DNA of 64,000 bases from Pseudomonas rubra (GCF_028656935.1 NZ_JAMDGZ010000015.1:124001-188000), one strand, 5' to 3'. Positions 28,948 to 40,133 are shown, counted from the stretch's first letter. Program-made: numbers and translations. The notes: generated by a model not told the origin, from the letters alone.

Positions 28948-29841
28948 TTACAAAATCCGAACGACATCAATTCGACCTTCAACACTGGATGATGAAACCT
29001 CGGCTGCTTCGAATTCGTAGGGCGGTCGGGCATCCGACCTATCAATGGATAGATCTATAAAATCGAAGAGGCTGCGATCAGCTAACTGGGAAGGACTTAC
29101 GCTTTGTAAGCTGTGAAAGATGTTTTCTACGCAGCCAGGATTTACCGAATCCCACTCCGCAATCATCGACTTGATTTTTTTCCTCTGCAAATTCTCTTGC
29201 GATCCGCAGAGATTACACGGAATGATTGGATATGCGCTATCGGCAGCGACCTTTGCTATATCTTTCTCGCGACAGTAGGCGAGTGGCCGGATGACTATAT
29301 TCCTCTTGTCATCGCTAAGAAGCTTAGGAGGCATCCCTTTCAATTGCGCTTGGAAAAACATGTTCAGAAACAAAGTTTCAACCATGTCATCCATATGATG
29401 ACCGAGTGCCAATTTAGTAGCCCCAATTTCCTCAGCAAAACTATAAAGCGTGCCCCTTCTGAGTCTAGAGCAAAGAGAACAAGTAGTCTTACCTTCTGGG
29501 ATCTTACTCTTGACAACGGAATAAGTATCCTTGTCAATTATATAATAATCAATCCCTTTAGCCTCGAAAAACTCAGGCAATATATGCTCCGGAAAGCCAG
29601 GTTGCTTCTGATCAAGATTAACCGCCACAACACTGAATTTTATTTGCGCAACTCTCTGCAAGTGCAGCAAAGCGTCAAGCATAACGAATGAATCTTTGCC
29701 ACCACTTACGCAGGCCATAACTTTGTCGCCATCTTCGATCATTGCATAATCTACAACAGCCTTGCCCACATTGCCGCGCAGCTTTTTACGACGAAGTTCC
29801 GCAGCTTTATTAATCTGAGATACCTGTTCGCCCATCATCAT
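28948..29841 (-). CDS. ttcA: Island-encoded complete tRNA 2-thiocytidine synthase TtcA
   Basis: This 297-aa protein thiolates C32 of certain tRNAs. It is complete: the PP-loop [16 protein letters not shown] is near residues 50-65, and the Fe-S cysteines are in [14 protein letters not shown] and [13 protein letters not shown]. By eye it shares roughly two thirds of residues with the host protein over the common region, but codons are much AT-richer and the C-terminus is different and longer (ending VVRIL). ATG at 29841 follows GGAAG; two further ATGs follow directly. It lies 167 nt from the attachment core, in the host gene's orientation, so it probably replaces the function lost by insertion. 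Confidence 0.92.
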   Translation of the reverse strand: MMMGEQVSQINKAAELRRKKLRGNVGKAVVDYAMIEDGDKVMACVSGGKDSFVMLDALLHLQRVAQIKFSVVAVNLDQKQPGFPEHILPEFFEAKGIDYYIIDKDTYSVVKSKIPEGKTTCSLCSRLRRGTLYSFAEEIGATKLALGHHMDDMVETLFLNMFFQAQLKGMPPKLLSDDKRNIVIRPLAYCREKDIAKVAADSAYPIIPCNLCGSQENLQRKKIKSMIAEWDSVNPGCVENIFHSLQSVSPSQLADRSLFDFIDLSIDRSDARPPYEFEAAEVSSSSVEGRIDVVRIL

Positions 29842-30265
29842 AAACACTAGCTTCCAATTAAATATTTACAAGCCCAGCTTACTATAAAAACCTCGCCCAC
29901 CTTGCAACATCCCGCACCACTTGCGAAGGATTGAGATAGTTAGACACTACCAAAATCGGACGCATAAACAATTCGAAGCAAAGCACAACATTGAGGTCAC
30001 GTATTTAATATACGACATACACTCTTAAGTAAATCTATAAGTCAGTATCATCTGCCGAGTTTGACGCCAGCTATATCATAACAAGATTATGCCTGCGTTT
30101 TATAGAAGCTCCTGACCAACGATTGCATTTAGCTTGACCGAGTCGCAACAGAGGAGGATCACAGCACGGAACTCTGCGAGTCACGCGGAGAGGCCGCAGC
30201 AGCCTCAGAATCACATGTGGTGTCAGGCAGGCTCAGTCATTGAGGCTGGATTCAGACGTTGGAGA
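29842..30265. other. AT-rich intergenic region upstream of island ttcA
   Basis: No gene was found in these 424 nt. The half nearest ttcA is strongly AT-rich (for example TATTTAATATACGACATACAC near 30002-30022 and ATATCATAACAAGATTATGC near 30072) and must contain the ttcA2 promoter on the minus strand; no single -35/-10 pair stood out. GC rises after about 30130. Confidence 0.5.
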
Positions 30266-30750
30266 TTAAGCCTTCAGCGCAGCCTCGATCGCGACAAAGT
30301 CGATCTTCGTCATGCCATCAATGGCCTCGAACGAACGCGTTGCTGCCGCTCGATCAGGGCTGGGTATTGCAGCCGTCAGGATATGTAGGGAGATCTACCA
30401 CGAAACACCCACTCGTCCCTGTGCCAGCCATACGCGCTCACCTGGCCCCATTATTAATGATCGCGCTCACAAGTGGTCCGTCTCAGCCTGATCATCGGTC
30501 GCGACCTGGAACGAAAAAGGCTCTTTGTACTGGAACACCGGGTCGTCGTTCAGGCCAAGGCAGGACATGCGCTACCCTGATCTCGACCGCGAACACATCG
30601 CCCAGCTTGCCGGCTGGATGGTCGCCGGGAGCGTGGTGGACTGAATCTCGAACTGAGAAAGGAATCAGCCACCGAATAGAACGGCAACGAGATCGTGAAT
30701 GTGTAAGCGTCTGGGGAATACACCTGTCCCAAAACCCGGTCTTGGTGCGC
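30266..30750 (-). pseudogene. Decayed VOC/PhnB-like glyoxalase-fold gene
   Basis: Family segments are recognisable in different frames on the minus strand: DAYTFTISLPFYS, then FSFQVATDDQAETDHLWSAI, then AYGWHRDEWV, and finally a C-terminal DRAAATRSFEAIDGM leading into TKIDFVAIEAALKA before a TAA at 30266-30268. These are the order and wording of the PhnB-like VOC family that binds small substrates. At least two frameshifts separate the pieces, and the N-terminus is not clear. Non-functional remnant in the island cargo. Confidence 0.65.
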
Positions 30751-30858
30751 TCACCGTAACCGTCCGCCCAACACACCTTCCCGATCCCAGCAATTAGGGC
30801 AATGATGCCAAATCAATCCAAAGTGGGCACCTGAAATGCCCATACCGGCACAGTCACA

Positions 30859-31836
30859 TTAGTTTTGGCTAAGGTCAGTTATCCCACCATGCGTCTCGAG
30901 GCGTGTTTGCCTGCGATAAAAGGCGTGAATAGCCCATACCACCCCTACGAATAGCAACCCTGTCCCAAGCGCTTCCATAGGAGAGGGCCAGCGTTGGTTG
31001 ATGAGCAGGCCCATCGTAGTTGCATAGATGGTTCCGCTGGCGATCAATTGCCCGCTGAGAGCCAGAGGTAGACGTCGAGTTGCAATTGACCATGCCCAGG
31101 CACCCGCAAGGGTAGCCCCTAACCCCTGAATCAACCCACAGACTAATAGCGCCTGAGTACCTGCTAACCCGCTCGGATGGCTAGCGAAGTGGGACAGGTT
31201 CAAGTGCAGACCAACGGGTATGAACGCCAGCATCTCGACGCTGCACATGAAGATCAGCATGGCTGACCACAACATGGGGGACATGCTTGGGCGCTGAGCC
31301 AAAGCACTTTCATTTAACAATCCAAAGCTCGTCCAAAATCCAATTGCCATTAACGATGCGAGCAGCCCCAGCAGTATCGAATGGGTCGGGAGCACCACCT
31401 TTGCGGCGCTAAAATCAAACACGCTCAAGTTGACCAAACTTATGCCCAATGCCGCCACCAGCAGCGGCCCTGCAATGGCGCGCCAGGGCACGCTGGAGCT
31501 TCGCATGTTGCCGGCAATCGCTAGAACAATCGGTACTGACCCCATCATTACCGGAGGGATCACCGGCCCAGCTGCCAAGACCGCAGTGGTGATCAGGAAG
31601 AAGTAGCCGATGTATCCCAAGAAGCCCAGCAGTGCGGCACAGGCCCAGTCGCTCAGTCGCAATTGCCGAACTTCGCTGCGGTAAACAAACAGCACAAGCA
31701 GGCTACCTAAACCGGCAAAGGCATAGCTCACCACAGCCAGATCAAAAAGGCTGTAATCGCCGACCAACCCCGGAAAGATGTAGAGCAGCGACCATGAAAA
31801 AGTGGCGGCAATGGCCGCCAATAGGCCGAGGGTCAT
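30859..31836 (-). CDS. EamA/DMT-family transporter
   Basis: The 325-aa inner-membrane protein has about ten hydrophobic segments in two EamA repeats (for example MTLGLLAAIAATFSWSLLYI, PPVMMGSVPIVLAIAGN, GLIQGLGATLAGAWAWS, ALGTGLLFVGVVWAIHAF). It is likely a metabolite exporter. I chose the ATG at 31836, which overlaps the tetR stop (ATGA), over a longer upstream frame. The upstream TetR regulator of the same operon suggests ligand-induced export; the substrate is unknown. Confidence 0.85.
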   Translation of the reverse strand: MTLGLLAAIAATFSWSLLYIFPGLVGDYSLFDLAVVSYAFAGLGSLLVLFVYRSEVRQLRLSDWACAALLGFLGYIGYFFLITTAVLAAGPVIPPVMMGSVPIVLAIAGNMRSSSVPWRAIAGPLLVAALGISLVNLSVFDFSAAKVVLPTHSILLGLLASLMAIGFWTSFGLLNESALAQRPSMSPMLWSAMLIFMCSVEMLAFIPVGLHLNLSHFASHPSGLAGTQALLVCGLIQGLGATLAGAWAWSIATRRLPLALSGQLIASGTIYATTMGLLINQRWPSPMEALGTGLLFVGVVWAIHAFYRRQTRLETHGGITDLSQN

Positions 31837-32423
31837 ACGCTCTGCTCCTGTTGGGTCTGCTTCCGGATCCAGCAATGAGCTACGTGTCGGGCAGTGTCGA
31901 ATACCCGCACGTCCTGGCCCATGGCGCCGCTGACAAAACTGCCCTCCAGTAAGATAAACAGCCCCTCAGCAACTACGTCAGGGTCACTTATACCGGCGCT
32001 CACGGCCAAGGTAGTGAGATTGTCGCGTATCCCTTGCTTGTGCCTGCTCACTGCCAAATGCACAGGGTGGCTAAACTGTGGGAATTCAGCCGCACTGTTG
32101 ACGAACAGGCACCCGCGCTCGCTATCTTGCAAAAGAAAGCATTGATACAAATCGAAAAAAGCGAGCATGCCACTGACCGGGTCAGGATGCCCTGCCAAAG
32201 TGCGCGCTACCTCTTCACGCCAGCGTCGGTCACGCTCCTCAAGGCAAGCCACTATCAGCGCATCCTTAGAGGGGAAATGGCTGTAGAGCGTCATCTTGGT
32301 AACACCCGCCATAGCGGCGATGGCCATCACACCAGTAACGTATATACCTTGTGACAGAAACAGCTTCAGCGCTGAGTCAATCAAGCGCTCACGGGTATTG
32401 TCCAATTTAAGGCACTCCGGCAT
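31833..32423 (-). CDS. TetR-family regulator
   Basis: The 196-aa regulator has an N-terminal HTH (ERLIDSALKLFLSQGIYVTG, then GVTKMTLYSHFPSKDALIVACL, near residues 10-57) and a C-terminal domain of the TetR_C type with CLFVNSAAEF near residue 107. MPECLKLDNTRERL at 32423 is the start that fits; an upstream extension is not family-like. It is the first gene of a two-gene operon with the EamA transporter and probably autorepresses it. TTACCGGTCAGTATAG at about 32448-32433 (minus strand, 10-25 nt upstream of the ATG) contains ACCGGT and is a possible operator, not proven. Confidence 0.88.
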   Translation of the reverse strand: MPECLKLDNTRERLIDSALKLFLSQGIYVTGVMAIAAMAGVTKMTLYSHFPSKDALIVACLEERDRRWREEVARTLAGHPDPVSGMLAFFDLYQCFLLQDSERGCLFVNSAAEFPQFSHPVHLAVSRHKQGIRDNLTTLAVSAGISDPDVVAEGLFILLEGSFVSGAMGQDVRVFDTARHVAHCWIRKQTQQEQSV

Positions 32424-32592
32424 GGGGACGGAGATGACTATACTGACCGGTAAGATTAATGTGCATCCAAATACGACCTGAATCATGGCCGTTACGACAC
32501 AGACCGCAGCATGCCAGTGCAGCAGTAAATCGTAGGATTTGGCCAATCAGGAAGTTCGCTACGCTAGCTAAGCGCCCCCTGCACCTGCGTGG

Positions 32593-33739
32593 TTAAACGG
32601 ACGCCCACTGATGCGGCAGTAGCTGGTCGATCTCACTCGCCCGCTGCGTCGGCAGCCGCGTCAGCACATCTTTGAGATAGGCATACGGATCATGCCCATT
32701 CATCCGTGCCGACTGGATCAAACTCATGATCGCCGCCGTCCGTTTACCGCTGCGAAGCGACCCGGCAAACAACCAGTTCGACCGCCCAAGCGCCCATGGC
32801 CGGATCAAGTTCTCGATCTGGTTGTTGTCGATGGGCACAGCACCGTCTTCCAGGTAGCGCGTCAGCGCTACCCAACGTTTGAGGCTGTAATCCAGAGCCT
32901 TGGCCGTGGCCGAACCCTCAGGCACGAGTTCACGCTGGGCCAACATCCACTCATGCAGCTTTTAAGCGATGGGCACGGCTGTTTCCTGGCGTAATCGCCA
33001 ACGGTCTTCGTCGCTCATTTCCTTGGCGTGTCGCTCGACTTCGTACAGCCCGCCAATCGAGTGAAGCGCCTGCTCCGCCAATTGGCTTTGGCTACATGCA
33101 AGTCAAAGAACTTGCGGCGTGCATGGGCCATGCAGCCGATCTCGGTGATGCCCAGCTCAAAGCTGGCCTTGTAGCCGGCAAAGTCATCACAAACGAGCTT
33201 GCCGTTCCAGGTGCCCAAGAAGTTACGCGCATGTTCGCCAGCACGACTGGGGCTGAAGTCGTAGACAACGGCCTTTAAGGCCGAGAACGGCGCAGTGCTG
33301 TAGGCCCAGACATAAGCGCGGTGGGTTTTCTTCTCGCCGGGCGCCAGCATTTGTACCGGCGTTCATCGGCGTGGACGACGCGCTGGGCCAGCACTGCTTC
33401 TCGCAACGCATCGACCAGCGGCTGAAGCTGTACGCCGGTTTGCTGGCGTGGTTCTGCCTGTGCGAGAGCGGGATGAAGTGCTTTTAACTCCGCCTCGATG
33501 GCTTCGAGGTCGGTATTGAGCAGGTCATCAAGCAAGCTACCTTGAGCCGGGCTGATCTGCTCGCTGCGCTTGGCAAACTTGTGGCGTTTGAGAATGGCGA
33601 TTTCGTGAGTGAGTTGCTCGATGATCGTCTCATCACGATGAATTTTTCTGTCCTGGGTGTCGATCTTGGATATCAACTGCGCAGCCAGTGCGCGCAGTTG
33701 TTCGGGAGTCATTTGGTCGAGATCGGGCAAGGAAGTCAT
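32593..33739 (-). pseudogene. IS66 transposase TnpC, frameshifted
   Basis: The pieces in order are the N-terminal coiled-coil region (MTSLPDLDQMTPEQLRALAA, with LKRHKFAKRSEQIS), a middle domain (THRAYVWAYSTAPFSALKAV, CDDFAGYKASFELGI, GCMAHARRKFFDLH), and the C-terminal domain (YLEDGAVPIDNNQIENLIRP, SLIQSARMNGHDPYAYL). Frameshifts lie near 33360 (after VVHADE) and 33085 (after FFDLHVAK), and an in-frame TAA is at 32962-32964 in the segment normally reading PIADKLHEWM. A recent decay, as most codons are still recognisable. Confidence 0.9.
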
Positions 33740-33799
33740 GCCGTGGATTTTACCAAAGCAGCCCGAGTGCTAAAGCTGAAAGGCGCGTTTAAAGCAATG

Positions 33800-34160
33800 T
33801 AATTGCGCCGCCCGCACCGACTCGTTGCCAGGGTAATCCAAGTACCAGCGCCTGAAGTTGTTCGGGGTCGAGTTCGACCTCCGTCCCACGATGGACGCCT
33901 GACGGTGATGTATTTATCACCCAGAGGCAGCGAGATGATCACCATCTCTTCTGATGCTCGCCTTGGTACCGCTTTTACCGGAACGAAAGCCGGCAGGGTT
34001 GCAGGTGATTGATCCCGGTAGGTCGGTAGCCACTTGCGGATCACGTTGGCATTGATGCCGTGATGGATGGCTACGCTGGAAATCGTCGCTCCGGGTTGGA
34101 GGCATTCCTGGATGACCTGGGCTTTGAATGGTTTGGGGTAAGAGCTTCGTTAGCGCATGG
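33800..34160 (-). pseudogene. IS66 OrfA (TnpA-type) remnant
   Basis: On the minus strand the sequence reads YPKPFKAQVIQECLQPGATI, SSVAIHHGINANVIRKWLPT and AFVPVKAVPRR, the HTH-bearing small protein of IS66 elements. A TAA directly after ATGCGC near 34155 and a frameshift near 33880 break it. The expected downstream tnpB is absent. Confidence 0.8.
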
Positions 34161-34383
34161 AAATCCTGGCGATAAGGGCGATCGCGTCCGCTTAAAAATA
34201 CGCGGACACGATCGTCCTTAATGCTGGGATTTTGAAGGTGTGTTCGCCGGGCGCTTACGTGAATGTATGGTGTTTGAACTTATTTCATGAAAGCGTTGCA
34301 TACCAACTAAGCTGAGTAGGCCCCTTTCAGGGGAGAGTATTTTGCGGCGGAAGCAAATTCCGCGCCCAGCAGGGAGTTGGCGG

Positions 34384-37300
34384 ATGAGAAAACGCAGTAC
34401 TTGGACATGGAGCTGGGGCGTTATTGCCACGCTTATCTTGGGTTTTGGTTTCAGTTTTCTCGGGAGTTGGCTCCTCGAGCGAACGAATGAGCAACGGGCT
34501 ACAGACGCTGTCGCTGCGGCCACTGAAAACGCGGCGGTGTCAGTCCTGAGTCGTCTGAACCTCTACCAATATGGCCTGCGTGGTATCAGAGGGGTGGTGT
34601 TGACTGCAGGTGAGCATGGCATCAGTCGGGAGGCGTTCGACCGATATAGCCTCACACGTGATTTTGCTACCGAGTTTCCCGGGGCTAGGGTGATGGGGTT
34701 TGTGAGACGTGTACCGGAGCAGGAAGAAAGTCAGTTCCTCAAGTTGGCGCGCGCCGATGGCAAAGCGGATTTTTCAGTTCGTCAGTTCTCACCACAGGCT
34801 GGTGAGCGCTACATCATTCAGTATGTTGCACCTGTCCAGGGGAATCAGGCCGCTATCGGCTTGGACATTGCGTCAGAACAATCCCGTTATGCCGCCGCCC
34901 TAAGTGCTGTGAAAAGCGGAGAAGCTCGTATCACCGCTCCCATTACGCTGGTGCAAGCCACTGGCAAACCGCAGCAGTCCTTCCTGGTGCTCATGCCGAT
35001 CTTCCGTGGCGGAGCAACCCCGGAAACTGTCACGGAGCGTGAGACGCAGACGATAGGTTGGGCCTACACGGCAATCCTGACTGGAGATGTGCTGAAAGAC
35101 CTGGGTATCGAAAACGAAACGGTGCACCTTCAACTGACTGATGTCACCACCCCCGGGAAAGCGGAGGTTTTCTACGAGAGTACCGATGACTTGAAAAGTC
35201 ATGAGGTGCTAATGACCCACAAGCTTGAGCGTGAGGTCTATGGCCGAAAGTGGCAGATAGTGCTTAGCGCACACCCCTCATTTATCGAGCGCCTGCATCA
35301 GGTCTCACCAAAGCTCATTCTTTTGTTGGGGGGCTTAGTAACCCTGCTGTTGGCGGCCTTGACTGGGGTCACGAGCCTCAGCCGCCATCGACGGCGGCTG
35401 ATTTTTGCTGAGCAAGCAAGGTTGGCCGCCATCGTCGATGGTTCGGCCGACGGCATTATCGGCAAGACTCTCGACGATATCGTGACCAACTGGAACAAAG
35501 GTGCGGAGCAACTTCTTGGCTATACCGCAGAAGAAGCCGTCGGCAAGCCCATGGCCGCACTTATCGTTCCCAAGGAGTTGGTCGCCGAAGAAGCCGACTA
35601 CCTTGCCCGTATCAAGGAGGGAGAACGGATCTCTAACTTTGATACGCAACGTATTTGTAAGGACGGTCGACAGGTTGAGGTTTCGGTCAATATATCGCCT
35701 ATTTATGATGAGACCGGACACGTGGTCGGCGTCTCAAAGACACTGAGAGACATTTCCTCGCAAAAGCTGGCAGAAGCCAGGATTCTCGAACTCAACTCTA
35801 ATCTGGAGCAGCAGGTCGCCCAACGAACGTCTGAGCTGCGACACCTCAATCTGCTGCTGGGTAGCGTTTTGCGCTCGGCTACCGAGGTCTCAATCATTGC
35901 GACTGATCTAGATGGCACTATTCGTGTGTTCAACAATGGCGCCGAGCATTTGCTGGGATATGACGCCGCAGAAGTGCTGGGAATCCGCAGCCCCATGCTG
36001 ATTCATGTCCCCGAGGAAGTCGCAGCCCGTAGTATCGAATTGACCAGTGAATATGGTCTGGCGATCGAGGGTTTTCGGGTATTCGCTCATAAGCCTGAAC
36101 TTGAGGGGGCGGAAACCCGTGAATGGACCTACGTCCATAAGGACGGCTCGCAGTTTCCGGTGACGTTATCGGTTACTGCTATGCGTGACGACGACGGAGC
36201 ATTGAGTGGTTACTTGGGCATTGCGGTGGACGTTACTGAGCGTAAGGCGGTTGAGGAAAAACTTGCAATTAGTCTTGCTACAACTCAAGTACAACGCGCA
36301 GAGCTGTTGGCGGCACGTGATCAATTGCTGATGGCTGCGGAAGTTGCCGAGTTGGGAATCTGGTCCTGGACATTGGAAGATAACTCCTTGCAATGGAATG
36401 ACAGGATGTTTGAACTCTATGATCTACCACTTTCGTTGCAAAATAATGGGTTGAATTATGAGCACTGGCGCTCCCGCGTTCACCCCGATGACTTGATGAT
36501 TGCTGCGCAAGAACTCGATGCGGCGATCGAAGGGCGGGATGTATACGATTCAATTTTTCGTATTGTTCGTCTTGATGGACAGGTACGTTCTATTCACGCG
36601 GGAGCACAAGTCGAGCGTGACCACGCGGGTGTTGTATTGCGGTTGACCGGGATTAATCGAGACATCACGACGCAGCGCGAGCTTGAGTCTCGGCTGCTTT
36701 ATGCTAAAGAACAGGCCGATGCTGCGAGCGCGGCCAAGTCTGCGTTTTTAGCAAATATGAGTCATGAAATTCGTACACCAATGAATGCAGTTCTGGGGAT
36801 GTTGCAGTTGGTGCAGAACACTGACTTGAGTGTTCGGCAGCTTGATTATGTGAGCAAGGCGCATAGTGCTGCTAAGTCGTTATTGGGCTTGCTTAACGAT
36901 ATTCTTGATTACTCCAAGATTGAGGCTGGCAAGTTACAACTGGACGTGCATCCTTTTGAACTTGAAGCACTTATGCAGGAGCTGGCCGTTGTATTGGCGG
37001 GTAACCAGGCACAGAAAGAGGTCGAGGTGATGTTCGATCTTGATTCGAACTTGCCAAATGACCTGATAGGCGACAGTTTGAGACTGCAGCAGGTGCTGAT
37101 CAATCTGGCAGGCAATGCTCTGAAGTTCACCCTGCAAGGCCAGGTCGTAGTCAGCCTCAGTCTGCTGCAATGCAGCCAAAATATAGTGAGCATACGTGTT
37201 GCCGTATCTGACACTGGAATTGGTATCAGTCCGGAACAGCTTCAGTGGATTTTTGATGGCTTCACTCAGGCCGAGGCCTCGACCACTCGGCGTTTTGGTG

Positions 37301-38925
37301 GCACCGGCTTGGGCCTGGTGATCTGCAAGCGCCTAGTAAGGATGATGGGAGGCGACCTGCAGGTAGAGAGTCAGGTGGGAACGGGCAGTCGTTTCTGGTT
37401 CGATATCGATCTGGAGATTTCTACGACCCCCTTGCCAAAGCTTGCTCACACGGCGATCGATGCCAGCACCCGAATTCTTATTGTCGACGATAACGCCATC
37501 GCCGGAGAGCTGCTATGGAGAGCTGTTCAAGCCTTGGGAGGGCAGGCAGATCACGTCAATAGTGGCGCTCAAGCCCTGGAGTGGGTACACAAGGCGCGGG
37601 CGCAGGGAGAGGCCTACGATCTGATTCTAATGGACTGGCGAATGGCTGATATGGACGGCATCAGTACTGCGCGGATGATTAAACAACAGAGTGATGGTGC
37701 GCCACCGAAAGTGATCATGATCACCGCTTATGGTCATGAAGTATTGGCTGATGCCTATCAAGCCGGAGATGCTCCTTTTGTCGGCTTCCTCATCAAGCCT
37801 GTGACCCCCAAGCAATTGGCAAGTGCAGTGCAACGTGCGCTCAACACCACTAACGACGCCCAGGCGTCTTGCGCCAAGTCGGTAATCAACAAGATCCGGC
37901 GCCTCGACGGCCTACGGTTTCTGGTAGTGGAAGACAACATGCTCAATAGGCAGGTCGCCGATGAGTTGCTGACAGCAGAGGGAGCGCAGATCACGCTAGC
38001 GGAAGGTGGACTGGAGGGCGTAAGCAAGGTACTGGCTGGTGGTGATCCGTTTGATGTCGTACTGATGGATATACAGATGCCGGACATTGATGGTTTTGAA
38101 GCAACCCGCCGAATTCGCGCAGACCGCCGTTTCGTCACACTGCCGATTGTAGCGATGACGGCGAATGCATCCAGCAGTGATCGGGAGGCCTGCCTAGCAG
38201 CAGGCATGAATGGACACATCGGTAAGCCTATAGACTTGGAGCAACTTGTTGCGACACTTCTACTTCAAGTGAAACCTACGAGCAGCGTGACAGTACCGAC
38301 TGAAGCACAGTGTGCTGTAGAAGAGACTGTTGTCGAGCCGCGTGAATCAATCATGCGCCGTTTTGGCAGCAATCTGGATTTGATTCACAGTGTTTTGCGC
38401 AACTTTGGCCCAGAAATCGAGAAGCAACTGACTGAGTTGCATGATCAGATCCAACATCAGGATTTTTTAGCGGTGACACGTACGCTTCACGCCATAAAAG
38501 GCAGTGCTGGCACCATGGGAGCCAGGGCGCTCTCATCGCTCGCGGGTCGTCTGGAGTCCATGCTTTTGCATAACACCGACGCTTCGGTGCCAACCGCCCT
38601 TGCAAGCACTACCTGTGTCGACGAGTTGAGCGAGTTGCTGCATGCTAGTGTTGAGAAACTGAATACGGAGTTTGATTCGCCCGCGCACTTGAATGTTGAT
38701 GCCCGTTCGGAGCCCATTGCAATCACACAGTGGCGAGAGTCCCTGGAGCAAATTCTGCTATTGCTTGAGGTGGGCAACCTTCAGGCGATAGAGCTGGCGG
38801 ATGCACTGGCGCCAAAAACACCACCGCCGCTGCGCGATCGATTCGACGAATTAGTCATTCTGGTGCAGTCACTTGATTTCGGCACCGCGATACCGATTGG
38901 CCGCGACCTCTTGAAAATCGCTTGA
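34384..38925 (+). CDS. Large hybrid sensor histidine kinase (CHASE-PAS-HisKA-REC-REC-Hpt)
   Basis: The 1513-aa membrane kinase has TM1 near residues 10-32, a periplasmic CHASE-type domain (about 60-290, with [12 protein letters not shown]) and TM2 near 310-330. Three PAS regions follow (about 345-465, 490-615 and 645-775). HisKA has [16 protein letters not shown] near residue 793, and HATPase has [17 protein letters not shown] and [12 protein letters not shown]. Two receivers follow ([13 protein letters not shown] with [26 protein letters not shown] with [13 protein letters not shown]), then a C-terminal Hpt ([13 protein letters not shown], near residue 1370). I chose the ATG at 34384, which follows GGGAGTTGGCGG. 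Its stop overlaps the diguanylate cyclase start (TGATG), so the pair is one phosphorelay. Confidence 0.92.
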   Translation: MRKRSTWTWSWGVIATLILGFGFSFLGSWLLERTNEQRATDAVAAATENAAVSVLSRLNLYQYGLRGIRGVVLTAGEHGISREAFDRYSLTRDFATEFPGARVMGFVRRVPEQEESQFLKLARADGKADFSVRQFSPQAGERYIIQYVAPVQGNQAAIGLDIASEQSRYAAALSAVKSGEARITAPITLVQATGKPQQSFLVLMPIFRGGATPETVTERETQTIGWAYTAILTGDVLKDLGIENETVHLQLTDVTTPGKAEVFYESTDDLKSHEVLMTHKLEREVYGRKWQIVLSAHPSFIERLHQVSPKLILLLGGLVTLLLAALTGVTSLSRHRRRLIFAEQARLAAIVDGSADGIIGKTLDDIVTNWNKGAEQLLGYTAEEAVGKPMAALIVPKELVAEEADYLARIKEGERISNFDTQRICKDGRQVEVSVNISPIYDETGHVVGVSKTLRDISSQKLAEARILELNSNLEQQVAQRTSELRHLNLLLGSVLRSATEVSIIATDLDGTIRVFNNGAEHLLGYDAAEVLGIRSPMLIHVPEEVAARSIELTSEYGLAIEGFRVFAHKPELEGAETREWTYVHKDGSQFPVTLSVTAMRDDDGALSGYLGIAVDVTERKAVEEKLAISLATTQVQRAELLAARDQLLMAAEVAELGIWSWTLEDNSLQWNDRMFELYDLPLSLQNNGLNYEHWRSRVHPDDLMIAAQELDAAIEGRDVYDSIFRIVRLDGQVRSIHAGAQVERDHAGVVLRLTGINRDITTQRELESRLLYAKEQADAASAAKSAFLANMSHEIRTPMNAVLGMLQLVQNTDLSVRQLDYVSKAHSAAKSLLGLLNDILDYSKIEAGKLQLDVHPFELEALMQELAVVLAGNQAQKEVEVMFDLDSNLPNDLIGDSLRLQQVLINLAGNALKFTLQGQVVVSLSLLQCSQNIVSIRVAVSDTGIGISPEQLQWIFDGFTQAEASTTRRFGGTGLGLVICKRLVRMMGGDLQVESQVGTGSRFWFDIDLEISTTPLPKLAHTAIDASTRILIVDDNAIAGELLWRAVQALGGQADHVNSGAQALEWVHKARAQGEAYDLILMDWRMADMDGISTARMIKQQSDGAPPKVIMITAYGHEVLADAYQAGDAPFVGFLIKPVTPKQLASAVQRALNTTNDAQASCAKSVINKIRRLDGLRFLVVEDNMLNRQVADELLTAEGAQITLAEGGLEGVSKVLAGGDPFDVVLMDIQMPDIDGFEATRRIRADRRFVTLPIVAMTANASSSDREACLAAGMNGHIGKPIDLEQLVATLLLQVKPTSSVTVPTEAQCAVEETVVEPRESIMRRFGSNLDLIHSVLRNFGPEIEKQLTELHDQIQHQDFLAVTRTLHAIKGSAGTMGARALSSLAGRLESMLLHNTDASVPTALASTTCVDELSELLHASVEKLNTEFDSPAHLNVDARSEPIAITQWRESLEQILLLLEVGNLQAIELADALAPKTPPPLRDRFDELVILVQSLDFGTAIPIGRDLLKIA

Positions 38926-39863
38926 TGGAGCCATTTATGGAAGCTTGGTTACCACTCACTCATGTTCGCCCTAAACTCTTAATTGTCGACGACCAGCCGG
39001 CCAATATTCGAGTATTACATGAGCTGTTTCGTGAATATTGTCATGTGTTCATGGCTACCAATGGCGAGCAAGCAATCAACCTGTGTCAGACCCAGCTACC
39101 TGACCTGATCCTACTGGACGTGGTCATGGAAGGCGTGGATGGTCACGAAGTCTGTCGACGGTTAAAGGCCGATCCGTTGACCCGTGCTATCCCTATCATT
39201 TTCATTACAGCTCAGCAGCAAGACTCTGACGAAGTGTTAGGGCTTGAGCTGGGAGCTGTTGACTTCATTAGCAAGCCTATCAATGCGGTAATTGTCAGGG
39301 CGCGTGTACGAACACATTTGACCCTCAAGTTACAGAGCGACCTGCTGCGTACCCTGGCGATGATGGACGGTCTTACAGGCGTGGCTAATCGGCGTAAGTT
39401 CGATGAGCACCTGATATCTGACTGGAGACAATGTTTCCGAGAGCAGAAACCATTGTCGCTGATTATGGTCGATGTCGATTTTTTCAAACGCTTCAATGAC
39501 CGTTATGGGCATCAGGCAGGAGATGCCTGCTTGCGAGCGGTTGCTCAGGCACTAGCAGAAGCGGTGAGGCGTCCCTATGACCTTGTGGCGCGTTATGGTG
39601 GCGAGGAGTTTGCGTGCATTCTGCCCAATACAGATCTTCCTGGAGCCATCGAAATTGCAGAAAAGATGCAAGCACGTATTCGTGGGCTGGGTATTGAGCA
39701 TGCTGCTTCCGATGTAGATCGCGTGGTGACTATCTCATTAGGTGTCGCAAGCATGACGCCGGCAGGTGATCTTGATTGGCAACAATTGATAACGATGGCA
39801 GATAAGCAACTATACGAGGCGAAGATAAAGGGAAGGGCCAGAGTTTGTTTTCTTGCTGCCTGA
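38925..39863 (+). CDS. Response regulator with GGDEF (diguanylate cyclase)
   Basis: This 312-aa PleD/WspR-like protein has a receiver domain (KLLIVDDQPANIRVL; phospho-Asp in LILLDVVMEGVDG near residue 60; Lys in DFISKPINAVIV) followed by a GGDEF domain. Catalytic motif RYGGEEFACILP is near residues 220-231, and an RxxD inhibitory site (RPYD) lies just upstream, so feedback inhibition by c-di-GMP is expected. ATG 38925 overlaps the kinase stop by one base. The preceding hybrid kinase likely phosphorylates it through its Hpt domain to turn on c-di-GMP synthesis. Confidence 0.93.
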   Translation: MEPFMEAWLPLTHVRPKLLIVDDQPANIRVLHELFREYCHVFMATNGEQAINLCQTQLPDLILLDVVMEGVDGHEVCRRLKADPLTRAIPIIFITAQQQDSDEVLGLELGAVDFISKPINAVIVRARVRTHLTLKLQSDLLRTLAMMDGLTGVANRRKFDEHLISDWRQCFREQKPLSLIMVDVDFFKRFNDRYGHQAGDACLRAVAQALAEAVRRPYDLVARYGGEEFACILPNTDLPGAIEIAEKMQARIRGLGIEHAASDVDRVVTISLGVASMTPAGDLDWQQLITMADKQLYEAKIKGRARVCFLAA

Positions 39864-40133
39864 TCCTTCACTGAATAAGTTGCGAACATCCGCTGAAGCA
39901 GTTGGGGGTGGGGCAAGTGTTTGAAGGCATCTAAAACGGAAAGCCTCCCTGGCCTTGTGCGAGACGCAAGCTTCTTGGGTCTCCACAACAGCCCCGGAAG
40001 CTTCCCCTTTGCTACCATAACCGCTTGCTCGTGCCAGGACCTCAAGGCCATGGACGATCAGCGTTTCACACTGGCGACCAGTATGTCAGAAACACCCAAT
40101 TTGCCTAGGCATTAGAACTGGCGTAGATGTTGT

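Larger units (their letters stand above)
32585..34210 (-). mobile_element. Degenerate IS66-family insertion sequence
   Basis: Transposase genes tnpC (32593-33739) and the OrfA-type gene (33800-34160) are both broken, and the usual tnpB between them is missing. Related TTAA-CGGACGC sequences at the two ends (near 32593 and 34188) suggest remnant inverted repeats. The copy cannot move by itself. It separates the tetR-EamA pair from the signalling genes of the cargo. Confidence 0.85.

Noticed and set aside
28948-29841. Island ttcA as a recent duplication of the host gene
   Set aside because: It differs from the host copy in about one third of residues, has AT-rich codons and a different C-terminus, so it came from another source.
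30134-30759. Plus-strand frames of 84 and 166 codons
   Set aside because: The minus strand of this interval encodes recognisable but frameshifted VOC/PhnB segments, so these are shadows of a pseudogene.
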